A stretch of DNA of 64,000 bases from Enterobacter sp. SA187 (GCF_001888805.2 NZ_CP019113.1:310001-374000); one strand, 5' to 3'; positions 7,699-17,066 are shown, numbered from the stretch's first letter. Notes: generated by a model not told the origin, from the sequence alone. Made by a program: numbers and translations.

Positions 7699-10569
7699 TT
7701 ACTCATAGTCGCTCATCGGCACGCAGGAGCAGAACAGATTGCGGTCGCCGTACACGTCGTCAAGACGCTTCACGGTCGGCCAGTATTTGTTGTTCAGCCC
7801 TGCCGGGAAGACCGCCTGCTCGCGGCTGTAACCGTGCTGCCACTCCGCCACCAGCTCGCGCTGGGTGTGCGGCGCGTTGACCAGCGGGTTATCTTCCAGC
7901 GTCCACTCACCGGCCTGCACGCGGTCGATTTCCCCACGGATCGCCAGCATCGCATCAATAAAGCGGTCCAGTTCGACTTTGCTTTCGGATTCTGTCGGCT
8001 CAACCATCAGCGTGCCCGCCACCGGGAAGGACATAGTCGGCGCATGGAAACCGTAGTCGATCAGGCGCTTGGCGATGTCCAGCTCGCTGATACCGGTCTC
8101 TTCTTTCAGCGGACGAATATCCAGAATACATTCGTGCGCCACACGACCGTCGCGACCGGTGTACAACACAGGATAGGCGTCTTTCAGACGGCTGGCGATG
8201 TAGTTGGCATTGAGGATCGCCACCTGGCTTGCCTTTTTCAGCCCTTCCGCGCCCATCATGCGGATATACATCCAGCTGATCGGCAGAATAGAGGCGCTGC
8301 CGAACGGGGCCGCGGATACCGCGCCCTGACGGGTCAGCATCCCTTCGATTTGCACCACGCTGTGTCCCGGTACAAAAGGTGCCAGATGCGCTTTCACGCC
8401 GATCGGCCCCATGCCAGGACCGCCGCCGCCGTGCGGAATGCAGAAGGTTTTATGCAGGTTAAGGTGCGACACATCCGCGCCGATAAAGCCCGGCGAGGTA
8501 ATGCCCACCTGGGCGTTCATGTTCGCGCCATCCAGATACACCTGGCCGCCGAACTGGTGCACGATCTCGCAGACTTCGCGGATGGTCTCTTCATACACGC
8601 CGTGGGTGGACGGGTAGGTCACCATAATGCAGGAGAGATTGTCGCCCGCCTGCTCTGCTTTGGCGCGCAAATCGTTCAGATCGATGTTGCCGTTTTTATC
8701 ACAGGCCACAACCACGACCTGCATCCCCGCCATCTGTGCCGACGCCGGGTTAGTACCGTGCGCGGAGCTCGGGATCAGGCAAATATCGCGATGCCCTTCG
8801 TTACGGCTTTCGTGATAGTGACGGATCGCCAGCAGACCGGCATATTCGCCCTGCGCGCCGGAGTTCGGCTGCATACACAAGGCATCGTAACCGGTGAGTT
8901 TGACCAGCCAGTCGGAGAGCTGGTTGATCATCTGGTGATAGCCTTCCGCCTGCTCCGGCGGGCAGAACGGGTGCAGTTCCGAGAATTCCGGCCAGGTGAT
9001 GGGGATCATTTCGGCCGCGGCGTTCAGCTTCATGGTGCAGGAGCCGAGCGGGATCATCGCCTGGTTAAGGGCCAGATCTTTGCGCTCCAGACTGTGCATG
9101 TAGCGCATCATTTCGGTTTCGCTGTGATAGCGGTTAAACACCGGATGCGCGAGGATCGCGTCTTCGCGCAGCATAGCCGGCTGAATGGAACGGCTGTCGT
9201 GAGCGACGTTTTTATCCAGCGCGTCAATGTCGTGCTGCTCAACGCCGGTGAGCACGGCAAGCAACAGCTGCACGTCTTCGCGGGTGGTGGTTTCATCCAG
9301 CGTAATGCCGACCGCGTTAATGATGTCGCTGCGCAGGTTGATTTCACGGGCTTCAGCACGCGCCAGCACTTCGGCTTTATCCGCCACTTCCACGCACAGG
9401 GTGTCGAAGTAGTGGGCGTGGCGCAGTTTCAGGCCGTGCTGTTGCAGGCCCGCCGCCAGAATATCCGCCAGGCGGTGAATACGACTGGCAATACGCTTCA
9501 GGCCGACCGGACCGTGATACACGGCGTACAGGCTGGCAATGTTCGCCAGCAACACCTGCGAGGTACAGATGTTGGAGTTCGCTTTCTCGCGGCGGATATG
9601 CTGCTCGCGGGTCTGCATCGCCATGCGCAGCGCGGTGTTACCGGCGGCATCTTTGGACACGCCGATAATACGGCCTGGCATGGAACGTTTGAATTCATCT
9701 TTCGCAGCGAAGAAGGCCGCGTGCGGGCCGCCGTAGCCCATAGGCACGCCGAAACGCTGAGCAGAGCCGAAGACGATGTCCGCGCCCTGTTTGCCCGGCG
9801 CGGTTAACAGCACCAGCGCCATAAAGTCGGCGGCTACGCTGACAATCACTTTGCGCGCTTTCAGTTCGGCGATCAGCGCGCTGTAGTCATGCACTTCGCC
9901 GGTGGTGCCCACCTGCTGTAACAGCACGCCGAACACATCCTGATGATCGAGCACTTTGTCAGCATCATCGACGATCACGTCAAAACCAAAGGTTTCAGCA
10001 CGGGTACGTACCACGTCCAGCGTCTGCGGGTGTACGTCTGCCGCCACGAAGAAACGGTTGGCGTTTTTCAGTTTGCTGACGCGCTTTGCCATTGCCATGG
10101 CTTCCGCGCCTGCGGTGGCTTCATCGAGCAGCGAGGCGGAGGCAATGTCCAGTCCGGTCAGATCCAGGGTCACCTGCTGGAAGTTAAGCAGCGCTTCCAG
10201 ACGGCCCTGGGAAACTTCCGGCTGATACGGGGTATAAGCGGTATACCAGCCCGGATTTTCCAGCATGTTGCGCAGGATCACCGGCGGCAGCTGCACGGCG
10301 GTGTAACCCATGCCGATATAAGACTTAAAGCGTTTATTGCGGGCGGCGATGGCTTTTAACTCTGCCAGCGCGGCAAATTCGGTTGCGGCGTCACCCACCT
10401 GCGGCGGGGTATCCAGCTGAATATCTTTCGGCACAATCTGGCCGATCAGCGCGTTAAGGGACTCTGCGCCCACGGCGTTCAGCATTTCCTGCTGCTGCGT
10501 GGCATCCGGTCCGATGTGGCGTTCAATGAATGCGCCGCTATTTTCAAGCTGGCTTAGCGTCTGTGTCAT
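7699..10569 (-). CDS. gcvP: Glycine dehydrogenase (decarboxylating), glycine cleavage P-protein
   Basis: The P-protein is the pyridoxal-phosphate enzyme that decarboxylates glycine and passes the aminomethyl group to the lipoyl arm of GcvH. At 956 aa it is one residue shorter than in E. coli. The two tandem aminotransferase-like halves are complete, and the PLP lysine lies in the C-terminal half within SHLNLHKTFCIPHGGGGPG. The glycine-rich loop that follows binds the cofactor phosphate. It is the last gene of the gcvT-gcvH-gcvP operon, 79 bp after gcvH, with a REP-like element in the gap that may lower its expression relative to the upstream genes. Large antisense frames over this gene are codon-bias shadows. 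Confidence 0.98.
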   Translation of the reverse strand: MTQTLSQLENSGAFIERHIGPDATQQQEMLNAVGAESLNALIGQIVPKDIQLDTPPQVGDAATEFAALAELKAIAARNKRFKSYIGMGYTAVQLPPVILRNMLENPGWYTAYTPYQPEVSQGRLEALLNFQQVTLDLTGLDIASASLLDEATAGAEAMAMAKRVSKLKNANRFFVAADVHPQTLDVVRTRAETFGFDVIVDDADKVLDHQDVFGVLLQQVGTTGEVHDYSALIAELKARKVIVSVAADFMALVLLTAPGKQGADIVFGSAQRFGVPMGYGGPHAAFFAAKDEFKRSMPGRIIGVSKDAAGNTALRMAMQTREQHIRREKANSNICTSQVLLANIASLYAVYHGPVGLKRIASRIHRLADILAAGLQQHGLKLRHAHYFDTLCVEVADKAEVLARAEAREINLRSDIINAVGITLDETTTREDVQLLLAVLTGVEQHDIDALDKNVAHDSRSIQPAMLREDAILAHPVFNRYHSETEMMRYMHSLERKDLALNQAMIPLGSCTMKLNAAAEMIPITWPEFSELHPFCPPEQAEGYHQMINQLSDWLVKLTGYDALCMQPNSGAQGEYAGLLAIRHYHESRNEGHRDICLIPSSAHGTNPASAQMAGMQVVVVACDKNGNIDLNDLRAKAEQAGDNLSCIMVTYPSTHGVYEETIREVCEIVHQFGGQVYLDGANMNAQVGITSPGFIGADVSHLNLHKTFCIPHGGGGPGMGPIGVKAHLAPFVPGHSVVQIEGMLTRQGAVSAAPFGSASILPISWMYIRMMGAEGLKKASQVAILNANYIASRLKDAYPVLYTGRDGRVAHECILDIRPLKEETGISELDIAKRLIDYGFHAPTMSFPVAGTLMVEPTESESKVELDRFIDAMLAIRGEIDRVQAGEWTLEDNPLVNAPHTQRELVAEWQHGYSREQAVFPAGLNNKYWPTVKRLDDVYGDRNLFCSCVPMSDYE

Positions 10570-10596
10570 GGGCGAGGGTTCCTGAAACGGTCTGGC

Positions 10597-10633
10597 TGAT
10601 TTGCCCGGTGGCGCTGGCGCTCACCGGGCCTGC
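10597..10633. repeat. REP-like unit between gcvH and gcvP
   Basis: The core GCCCGGTGGCGCTGGCGC followed by TCACCGGGCCTGC forms a hairpin inside the operon. It may stabilise the upstream gcvTH message. Confidence 0.75.
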
Positions 10634-10648
10634 AAAGTAATGAAATAT

Positions 10649-11038
10649 TTACTCGTCTTCTAACAGCGCTTCATACGCGCTGGCGTCCAGCAGAGCGGCA
10701 ACTTCGCTTTCATCGCTGGCTTTGATTTTGAAGATCCAGCCGCCGCTGTACGGCTCGCTGTTGACCAGCTCCGGCGTGTCGCTCAGCGCGTCGTTGACGG
10801 CCAGGATCTCGCCGCTGACCGGCGCATAAATATCGGAAGCGGCTTTTACGGATTCGGCAACGGCACAGTCGTCGCCCGCGCTGACGGTCGCGCCCACTTC
10901 AGGCAGATCGACAAACACCATATCACCCAGCAGCTCCTGCGCGTGCTCGGTAATGCCAACGGTGTAGCTGCCGTCCGCTTCTTTGCGCAGCCATTCATGT
11001 TCTTTACTGTATTTCAGTTCAGCCGGTACATTGCTCAT
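10649..11038 (-). CDS. gcvH: Glycine cleavage system H-protein
   Basis: The lipoyl carrier protein of the glycine cleavage complex shuttles the aminomethyl group from GcvP to GcvT. It is 129 aa from MSNVPAELKYSKEHEW, the E. coli length. The open frame extends 49 codons further upstream into gcvT, but that part is a shadow of gcvT in another frame. The lipoylated lysine is in AESVKAASDIYAPVSGE (about residue 65). An AGGTTTCT stretch just upstream suggests a modest ribosome site. It is the middle gene of gcvTHP. Confidence 0.97.
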   Translation of the reverse strand: MSNVPAELKYSKEHEWLRKEADGSYTVGITEHAQELLGDMVFVDLPEVGATVSAGDDCAVAESVKAASDIYAPVSGEILAVNDALSDTPELVNSEPYSGGWIFKIKASDESEVAALLDASAYEALLEDE

Positions 11039-11063
11039 AAAGGTTTCTCCACAATAAAATGCG

Positions 11064-12158
11064 TTACGCGACAGGTTTACCCATGCGCACAAAAACAGGT
11101 TTGGTAACGGTAACCGGCATTTCGCGGTTACGGATCTGTACGATGGCGGTTTCGCCAATGCCTGCCGGTACGCGGGCCAGCGCAATGCTGTAGCCCAGCG
11201 TCGGTGAGAAGGTACCGCTGGTGATAACGCCTTCCTGCTGATTGCCGTCGTGGTCAGTGAAACGCACCGGCAGTTCGTTACGCAGCACGCCTTTTTCGGT
11301 CATCACCAGGCCGACCAGCTGTTCGGTGCCATTTTCACGCTGCGCTTCCAGCGCGTCGCGGCCAATAAAGTCGCGGTCAGCGGGTTCCCAGGCGATGGTC
11401 CAGCCCATATTGGCGGCCAGCGGAGAGACGCCTTCATCCATTTCCTGACCGTAAAGATTCATGCCCGCTTCCAGACGCAGCGTATCGCGCGCGCCCAGGC
11501 CGCAGGGTTTCACGCCCGCTTCCACCAGCGCATGCCAGAATTCGGCGGCCTTTTCATTCGGCATGGCGATTTCATAGCCCGCTTCGCCGGTGTAGCCAGT
11601 GGTGGCAATAAAGAGTCCGCCTGTTTCCACGCCAAAGAATGGCTTCATGCCGCTGACGGCTTCACGTTGTTCATCGCTGAACAGCGTGGCGGCTTTGGCT
11701 TTGGCGTTCGGGCCCTGCACGGCGATCAGCGATAGATCGTCGCGCACGCTGATGTCGATGGCGTAAGGCGCGGCGTGTTCGGTGATCCAGGCGAGATCTT
11801 TTTCGCGGGTGGCGGAGTTGACCACCAGGCGGAAGAAGTCTTCGCTGAAGAAGTAGACGATCAGGTCGTCAATCACGCCGCCGGAGGCGTTAAGCATGCC
11901 GCTGTAGAGCGCCTTGCCGGGGGTGGTGAGTCTGGCTACGTCGTTGGCCAGCAGGTAACGCAGGAAGTCGCGGGTACGGGTGCCTTTCAGATCGACGATG
12001 GTCATGTGGGACACATCGAACATGCCTGCATCGCGGCGTACCGCGTGATGCTCGTCAAGCTGGGAGCCGTAATGCAGCGGCATCATCCAGCCGTGGAAAT
12101 CCACCATGCGCGCGCCACATAGCGTGTGTTGTTCAAACAAAGGAGTCTGCTGAGCCAT
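11064..12158 (-). CDS. gcvT: Aminomethyltransferase, glycine cleavage T-protein
   Basis: GcvT releases ammonia from the lipoyl-bound aminomethyl group and transfers the methylene to tetrahydrofolate. The product, 5,10-methylene-THF, links this operon to serA and fau in the same window. At 364 aa it equals the E. coli enzyme. The N-terminal DVSHMTIVDLKG segment, the folate-binding core and the C-terminal GYSIALARVPAGIG barrel are intact. It is the first gene of the operon, preceded by about 450 bp of non-coding DNA carrying a PurR-type operator. Confidence 0.98.
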   Translation of the reverse strand: MAQQTPLFEQHTLCGARMVDFHGWMMPLHYGSQLDEHHAVRRDAGMFDVSHMTIVDLKGTRTRDFLRYLLANDVARLTTPGKALYSGMLNASGGVIDDLIVYFFSEDFFRLVVNSATREKDLAWITEHAAPYAIDISVRDDLSLIAVQGPNAKAKAATLFSDEQREAVSGMKPFFGVETGGLFIATTGYTGEAGYEIAMPNEKAAEFWHALVEAGVKPCGLGARDTLRLEAGMNLYGQEMDEGVSPLAANMGWTIAWEPADRDFIGRDALEAQRENGTEQLVGLVMTEKGVLRNELPVRFTDHDGNQQEGVITSGTFSPTLGYSIALARVPAGIGETAIVQIRNREMPVTVTKPVFVRMGKPVA

Positions 12159-12250
12159 CTTTTCCTCATTGAATAAGCGGGGCTGTTAAGGATTTCCCGG
12201 GTCATAAAAACCGCCACGACCCCCGGCGTCAGCCTCCTTTCAGGTTGCCG

Positions 12251-12266
12251 ACGCAAACGTTACCTT
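12251..12266. promoter_or_regulatory. PurR operator candidate in the gcvT promoter
   Basis: The sequence ACGCAAACGTTACCTT matches the PurR consensus ACGCAAACGTTTGCGT over the first eleven bases. The E. coli gcvTHP operon is known to be repressed by PurR at a site near the transcription start, so both match and context agree. Confidence 0.7.
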
Positions 12267-12545
12267 TCGCCTGAACTTATCACTGAAAAGCGCCCTAAAC
12301 CATAAGTAAAAATGCGCCATCACATTAGCTTATGACCTGAAAACCCGCAGAGCCGCACAGCGTAAAAAACTTAATAACGAGTAATTAACATTCTCTTTAT
12401 AGGGAGAATTGAACTTCCCGACCCTGTAAAGTGACATTTTTCACCAAAAATCATGAGAATTTCCCGACGCTGAAAATTCATGACATGAGAAAAAGTAATC
12501 TGAAAAAGCGGGTGAAATTAGATTATTTCAAATGAGGTGACGCTG

Positions 12546-12567
12546 CCCTTCCCGGAACCGGGAAGGG
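12546..12567. terminator. Perfect 10-bp-stem hairpin downstream of ubiI
   Basis: CCCTTCCCGG, a two-base AA loop, then CCGGGAAGGG. It follows the ubiI stop by about 45 bp. It lacks a T-tract on the ubiI strand, so it may stabilise the 3' end of the message instead of terminating it. Confidence 0.55.
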
Positions 12568-12612
12568 AAAGTGTGACGCGGATCTTAGTTCAGGCGGAAG
12601 GCTAAAAAATGA

Positions 12613-13815
12613 TTATTTCAGCCAGTCGGGAAGGTCGTTGAGACCCATCGCCTGACGGATAAGTTGCGGCTTCACGCCAGGGAGGGTGTCGGCCAGCTTG
12701 AGACCAATATCACGCAGCAATTTTTTCGCCGGGTTGTTACCGGCAAACAGCCCACGGAAGCCCTGCATCCCGGCGAGCATCACCGCCGCGCTGTGCTTGC
12801 GGCTGCGCTCGTAACGGCGCAGATAGAGATGCTGCCCGATGTCTTTGCCCTCGCGATGCAGACGACGCAGCTCGTTAACCAGCACTGCCGCATCCATAAA
12901 GCCCAGGTTGACGCCCTGCCCGGCCAGCGGATGAATGGTGTGCGCCGCGTCGCCAACCAGCGCCAGACGGTGGCCGGCAAACTGACGGGCGTAGCGTCCG
13001 GTAAGGGGATAAACCTGACGCTCGCTCTCCACCTGACACAGGCCAAGGGCATTGTCGAAGGCCACGCACAGCGCCTGATTGAAGTCTTCAGTGCTGGCCT
13101 GCTGCATTTTTTCCGCCTCACGCGGTGGCAACGACCAGACAATAGAGCACAGATGCGGATCCGCCAGCGGCAGGAATGCCAGAATGCCGTCGCCGTAAAA
13201 CACCTGACGCGCGGTGGCGTTGTGCGGCTCGGTGGTACGGATGGTCGCCACCAGCGCGTGATGGCCGTAATCCCAGTAAGTGAGCGGAATATCGGCTTTG
13301 CTACGCAGCCAGGAGTTAGCGCCGTCAGCGCCCACCACCAGCCGCGCCGTCAGCATGCTGCCGTCCTGCATGGTAAGGAAGGCGTCGTTTTCGCCCCAGG
13401 CGACCTGTTGCAGCGTGGCCGGGGTAATCAACGTGATGTCGCTGCTCTGCTGCGCTTTTTGCCACAGCGCCTGATGTACCACGGCGTTTTCGACGATGTG
13501 TCCCAGATGGCTGTAGCCCATGCTTTCGTCGTCAAAGGCGATGCGGCCAAAGCTGTCTTTGTCCCACACTTCCATGCCGTGATAGCAGCTGACGCGGTGC
13601 GCCAGAATGTCAGACCAGACGCCCAGATGCGTCAGCAGTTTTTCACTGGCGGCGTTGATGGCGGATACGCGCAGTTCAGGCGGCGCATCCGGGGCCAGCG
13701 GCACCGGCGCATTCTGTTCCAGCACCGCCACGCGTAGCCCGCTGCCCTGTAATCCACAGGCCACAGCCAGCCCGACCATGCCCCCGCCAACAATTGCTAC
13801 ATCTACACTTTGCAC
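12613..13815 (-). CDS. ubiI: Ubiquinone biosynthesis C5-hydroxylase UbiI
   Basis: A FAD-dependent monooxygenase (formerly VisC) that performs the C5 hydroxylation step of aerobic ubiquinone synthesis. At 400 aa it equals E. coli UbiI. It starts at GTG 13,815, giving MQSVDVAIVGGGMVG with the Rossmann GxGxxG motif at residues 9-14. The second FAD motif LVGDAAHTIHPLAGQG is near residue 300, and the ADG segment of the flavin hydroxylase family near residue 175. It belongs to the ygfB-pepP-ubiH-ubiI gene series, separated from ubiH by 154 bp filled with a nested hairpin element. Confidence 0.96.
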   Translation of the reverse strand: MQSVDVAIVGGGMVGLAVACGLQGSGLRVAVLEQNAPVPLAPDAPPELRVSAINAASEKLLTHLGVWSDILAHRVSCYHGMEVWDKDSFGRIAFDDESMGYSHLGHIVENAVVHQALWQKAQQSSDITLITPATLQQVAWGENDAFLTMQDGSMLTARLVVGADGANSWLRSKADIPLTYWDYGHHALVATIRTTEPHNATARQVFYGDGILAFLPLADPHLCSIVWSLPPREAEKMQQASTEDFNQALCVAFDNALGLCQVESERQVYPLTGRYARQFAGHRLALVGDAAHTIHPLAGQGVNLGFMDAAVLVNELRRLHREGKDIGQHLYLRRYERSRKHSAAVMLAGMQGFRGLFAGNNPAKKLLRDIGLKLADTLPGVKPQLIRQAMGLNDLPDWLK

Positions 13816-13829
13816 AATTCACTCCAGCA

Positions 13830-13969
13830 GCCTGGCTTAGCAGGCGTAATTGTTGCAGCCAGTTTGAACACGGACAGCGCGGAAAAACCGGAGCGTACTT
13901 GCAGTACGTGAGGATTTTGAGCACTGCCCAGGTTCAAAATGGCAAATAAAATAGCCTGGTAAGACAGGC
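13830..13969. repeat. Composite nested inverted-repeat element between ubiH and ubiI
   Basis: The core (13,858-13,943) is an 86-nt imperfect palindrome. It begins GCCAGTTTGAA and ends TTCAAAATGGC, with a central CGTACTTGCAGTACG hairpin. Two 16-nt palindromes of the form GCCTG-N6-CAGGC (13,830-13,845 and 13,954-13,969) flank it. The whole element fills nearly the entire gap and touches the ubiH stop codon. The core resembles intergenic repeats seen in many enterobacterial genomes (from memory, not searched). Confidence 0.75.
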
Positions 13970-15148
13970 CTAGCGCGCGACCCAGCCCAGCGTCCTCTGC
14001 GCCAGCACATCACGTGCCGGGGTAAATAATTCCATTGCCATCAGACCGGCGTTGCGCCCGGCGACCAGCGGTGCCCAGCGGTTGGCGAACAGGTGCACCA
14101 GCCCGTCGGTGACGCCGATGGTCGCCTCTTTGTCGGCCTGGCGGCGTTTTTGATACTGGCACAGCACCGGATAGATGCCTACGTCCGTCTGACTCGCCCA
14201 TGCGCTGGTCAGGGTTTCGGCCAGCGTCATCACGTCGCGCATGCCGAGGTTAAACCCCTGCCCGGCGATAGGATGCAGCGTCTGGGCGGCATTGCCCACC
14301 AGCACCACGCGATGGGAAATGGACGACGAGGCGGTGGTCAGCGACAGCGGATAGGCGCTGCGCGTTCCGGCGTGAAGGATACGCCCGAGCCGCCAGCCGA
14401 AGGCTTTTTGCAGCTCGTGACAGAATTTTTCGTCAGACCAGGCGAGCACCTCGTCACGCTTGTTTTCTGCGTGGCACCACACCAGCGAGTAGCGCCCCTG
14501 CGTCATCGGCAGCAGTGCCAGCGGGCCATGCTCGGTAAAGCGCTCGAAGGCGCGGCCAGCTTGTTTCGCAGACACCGTGACGTTGGCGATCACCGCCACC
14601 TGATGATAGGGCGTCTGCTGCCAGGTAATGCCGCTTTGCGATCCCAGCGACGAACGGGAGCCATCCGCGGCTACCAGCAGCGTGCCGTCGATCTGATCGC
14701 CATTTTCCAGCATCACGCTGACGCCGTTTTCCGTGCGGGAAAAGGTATTGACCCGTGCGGGACAATGCAGCGTCACGCCGGGGGCGTTTTTCAGCATGGC
14801 AAAAAGGCGCTGGCCGATATCATGCAGCTCGACCACCTGACCCAGCGCGTCCACGCGATAATCCTGGGCCTCTAAAGTGACAAAACCCGCATGGCCGCGA
14901 TCGCTGACGTGTACGGTGGTAATAGGTGTAGCGCAGTCGGCAAGGCGTTGCCAGATACCGACCCGCGCCAGCTGCTGACAGGTGCCCTCCGCCAGCGCAA
15001 TGGCGCGGGCATCAAACCCCGGATGGCGCGTGGCGTCCGGGGCGATGGCTTCCACCACATGCACCGGCAGCGTTCCCTTTGATAAGCGTGAAATGGCCAG
15101 CGCCAGGGTCGCGCCCGCCATGCCGCCGCCCACGATAATCACGCTCAT
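13970..15148 (-). CDS. ubiH: 2-octaprenyl-6-methoxyphenol hydroxylase UbiH
   Basis: A FAD-dependent monooxygenase acting at C1 of the quinone ring in aerobic ubiquinone biosynthesis. At 392 aa it equals the E. coli protein. The N-terminal dinucleotide-binding motif is VGGGMAGATLALA (residues 6-18), and the second flavin motif is VGNAAQTLHPIAGQGFNLG (about residues 280-298). Its ATG overlaps the pepP stop in an ATGA arrangement, so the two are translationally coupled. It is paralogous to its downstream neighbour ubiI. Confidence 0.96.
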   Translation of the reverse strand: MSVIIVGGGMAGATLALAISRLSKGTLPVHVVEAIAPDATRHPGFDARAIALAEGTCQQLARVGIWQRLADCATPITTVHVSDRGHAGFVTLEAQDYRVDALGQVVELHDIGQRLFAMLKNAPGVTLHCPARVNTFSRTENGVSVMLENGDQIDGTLLVAADGSRSSLGSQSGITWQQTPYHQVAVIANVTVSAKQAGRAFERFTEHGPLALLPMTQGRYSLVWCHAENKRDEVLAWSDEKFCHELQKAFGWRLGRILHAGTRSAYPLSLTTASSSISHRVVLVGNAAQTLHPIAGQGFNLGMRDVMTLAETLTSAWASQTDVGIYPVLCQYQKRRQADKEATIGVTDGLVHLFANRWAPLVAGRNAGLMAMELFTPARDVLAQRTLGWVAR

Positions 15149-16461
15149 GCGCGTTTCGCTGCCGCCATCAGCGCCTCGATGTCATCGGCTTTTTTAACCA
15201 CGCTGGCGGTGAGGTTTTCGTTGCCGTCTTCAGTGATCAGAATATCGTCTTCAATACGCACGCCAATGCCGCGGTATTCTTCCGGCACGTCGGCGTCCGG
15301 GGCGATGTACAGACCCGGCTCGACGGTGATCACCATGCCCGGCTCCAGCACGCGGGAGCGATCCGCGCCGTAAACGCCGACGTCATGCACATCCAGCCCC
15401 AGCCAGTGGCTCAGGCCATGCATAAAGAACGGACGGTGCGCGTTGTCGGCAATCAGCTGGTCGATTTCGCCTTTCAGGATGCCGAGCTTCACCAGGCCGG
15501 TGATCATGATGCGCACCACGTCGGCAGTCACGTCCTGAATGGAGACGCCCGGCCGGAAGCGTTGCAGGGCCGTCTCTAAAGATTCCAGCACGATGTCATA
15601 GATGGCGCGCTGGGCGGGGGTGAATTTGCCGTTTACCGGGAAGGTACGGGTAATGTCGCCCGCGTAGCCCTGGTATTCGCATCCAGCGTCAATCAGCACC
15701 AGATCGCCGTCGCGCATTTCACTTTCGTTTTCGGTGTAGTGCAGGATGCAGGCGTTTTCACCGCTGCCGACGATGGTGTTGTAGGACGGGAAGCGCGCGC
15801 CGTGGCGGGAAAATTCGTGCAGAATTTCGCCTTCCAGCTGGTATTCGAACATCCCCGGACGGCAGACCTGCATGGCGCGGGTGTGCGCCAGGGCGGTGAT
15901 CTCTCCGGCGCGACGCATCACCTCGATCTCTTCGGCGGATTTGAACAGGCGCATTTCGTGCACCATCGGACGCCAGTCGGTCATGGTGGCTGGCGCGGTG
16001 AGGTTCTGGCGCGCGCTTTTACGCAGTTTATCCAGCGCGGCAAAGACGATCTCATCGGCCCAGGCGTATTCGCCCTGCGCGTGATAGACCACGTCGAGGC
16101 CGTTCAGTAACTGATAGAGTTGCTCGTTGATTTCGCTGAACGCCAGCGCGCGATCGACGCCCAGTTTTTCCGGGGCGGCTTCCTGCCCGAGACGGCGGCC
16201 AAACCAGATCTCGGCGGTTTTATCGCGCAGGCGGTTAAACAGCACGCTGTGGTTATGGGTGTCATCGCTTTTAATCAGCACCAGCACGGCCTGCGGCTCG
16301 TTAAAGCCGGTGAAATACCAGAAGTCGCTGCTCTGCCGGTAGGGATATTCACTGTCGGCGCTGCGGGTCACTTCCGGCGCGGCGAAGATTAGAGCCGCGC
16401 TGGCAGGCGCCATCTGCGCCAGTAAGGCCTGACGGCGACGAAGAAATTCAAGCTGTGTCAT
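15145..16461 (-). CDS. pepP: Xaa-Pro aminopeptidase PepP
   Basis: A proline-specific metallo-aminopeptidase that removes N-terminal residues preceding proline, with a two-manganese pita-bread C-terminal domain. At 438 aa it is slightly shorter than in E. coli (441). Metal ligands are visible in LIDAGCEYQGYAGDITRTF (two Asp), GLSHWLGLDVHD (His), TVEPGLYI (Glu) and GIGVRIEDD (Glu). It is 26 bp downstream of ygfB and overlaps ubiH by four bases, so ygfB-pepP-ubiH-ubiI are probably co-transcribed. The metabolic link between the peptidase and the quinone genes is not known. Confidence 0.97.
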   Translation of the reverse strand: MTQLEFLRRRQALLAQMAPASAALIFAAPEVTRSADSEYPYRQSSDFWYFTGFNEPQAVLVLIKSDDTHNHSVLFNRLRDKTAEIWFGRRLGQEAAPEKLGVDRALAFSEINEQLYQLLNGLDVVYHAQGEYAWADEIVFAALDKLRKSARQNLTAPATMTDWRPMVHEMRLFKSAEEIEVMRRAGEITALAHTRAMQVCRPGMFEYQLEGEILHEFSRHGARFPSYNTIVGSGENACILHYTENESEMRDGDLVLIDAGCEYQGYAGDITRTFPVNGKFTPAQRAIYDIVLESLETALQRFRPGVSIQDVTADVVRIMITGLVKLGILKGEIDQLIADNAHRPFFMHGLSHWLGLDVHDVGVYGADRSRVLEPGMVITVEPGLYIAPDADVPEEYRGIGVRIEDDILITEDGNENLTASVVKKADDIEALMAAAKRA

Positions 16462-16487
16462 GACACCTCCATATTCAACAAGACAGT

Positions 16488-17066
16488 TTAGTGTAGCGTG
16501 GGCTTACGCATTTCCGGTGCGGTTGGCTGTGGTCGGGTGAACGTATCGTGGCACAGCAGCGCGGCGATGCGCACATACTCGACGATCTCTTCCAGCGACA
16601 TCTCCAGCTCTTCCTGATCTTCGTCTTCTTCGTAGCCCAGCTGCGCGATGTTGCGCAGATCGTCAATCGCCTCGCCGGTTTCGCCGGTCACTTTATCCAG
16701 CTTCGGCTGAGTGACGCCCAGACCAAGCAGGAAGTGGTTGACCCAGCCCGCCATGGCGTCGGCACGTTCGAAAACCGTGGTGTCGTCGCCATCCGGCAGA
16801 AACAGCTGGAACTGGAAACCATCGTCTTCCAGCGCGTCGCTGGTGGCGGCATGCAGCTTGCGCAAGGCTTCCGCCAGCTCATGCCCAAAGGCCAGGCCTT
16901 CGTTTGTCAGGTCGTGCAACAGCGGCTGCCAGGAGGCGTCTTTGTTGCCGCCGCAGAGCATCCCGCCGATCAGACCGTGCATTTCCGCCGCGGTTAAGCC
17001 AACGCCCTGTTGATTGAGTAACTGGTTAAGTTCATTGTAACCAGGCATTTCGTTCTGTATTGACAT
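16488..17066 (-). CDS. ygfB: YecA/UPF0149 family protein YgfB
   Basis: A 192 aa acidic helical protein, equal in length to E. coli YgfB. The start used is MSIQNEMPGYNEL; 15 extra upstream codons in frame have no counterpart. The very acidic stretch YEEDEDQEELEMSLEE lies at about residues 143-158, and the conserved MHGLIGGMLCGG segment near residue 30. YgfB homologues have been studied in Pseudomonas as modulators of beta-lactamase (ampDh3/alpA) expression; the enterobacterial role is not settled. It heads the gene series leading to ubiI and is divergent from zapA. Confidence 0.93.
   Translation of the reverse strand: MSIQNEMPGYNELNQLLNQQGVGLTAAEMHGLIGGMLCGGNKDASWQPLLHDLTNEGLAFGHELAEALRKLHAATSDALEDDGFQFQLFLPDGDDTTVFERADAMAGWVNHFLLGLGVTQPKLDKVTGETGEAIDDLRNIAQLGYEEDEDQEELEMSLEEIVEYVRIAALLCHDTFTRPQPTAPEMRKPTLH

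Larger units (their letters stand above)
12159..12612. other. Long non-coding regulatory region upstream of gcvTHP and downstream of ubiI
   Basis: About 450 bp without a credible gene. It is A+T-rich compared with its surroundings in the part beyond 12,290. The gcvT-proximal part contains a PurR-like operator and the presumed gcvT promoter. In E. coli the equivalent region carries GcvA, Lrp and CRP sites spread over more than 200 bp, which explains its length; individual GcvA and Lrp boxes were not resolved by eye. A perfect hairpin lies near the ubiI end. Confidence 0.75.

Noticed and set aside
7834..9807. 657-codon open frame antisense to gcvP
   Set aside because: It lies wholly inside gcvP on the opposite strand. 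Its composition (rich in His, Arg, Gln, Val) is typical of reverse reading of G+C-rich codons, and no family motif is seen.
12546..12567. Perfect hairpin considered as a small RNA terminator
   Set aside because: There is no T-tract on either strand and no promoter-like sequence at a suitable distance, so a separate small RNA is not supported.
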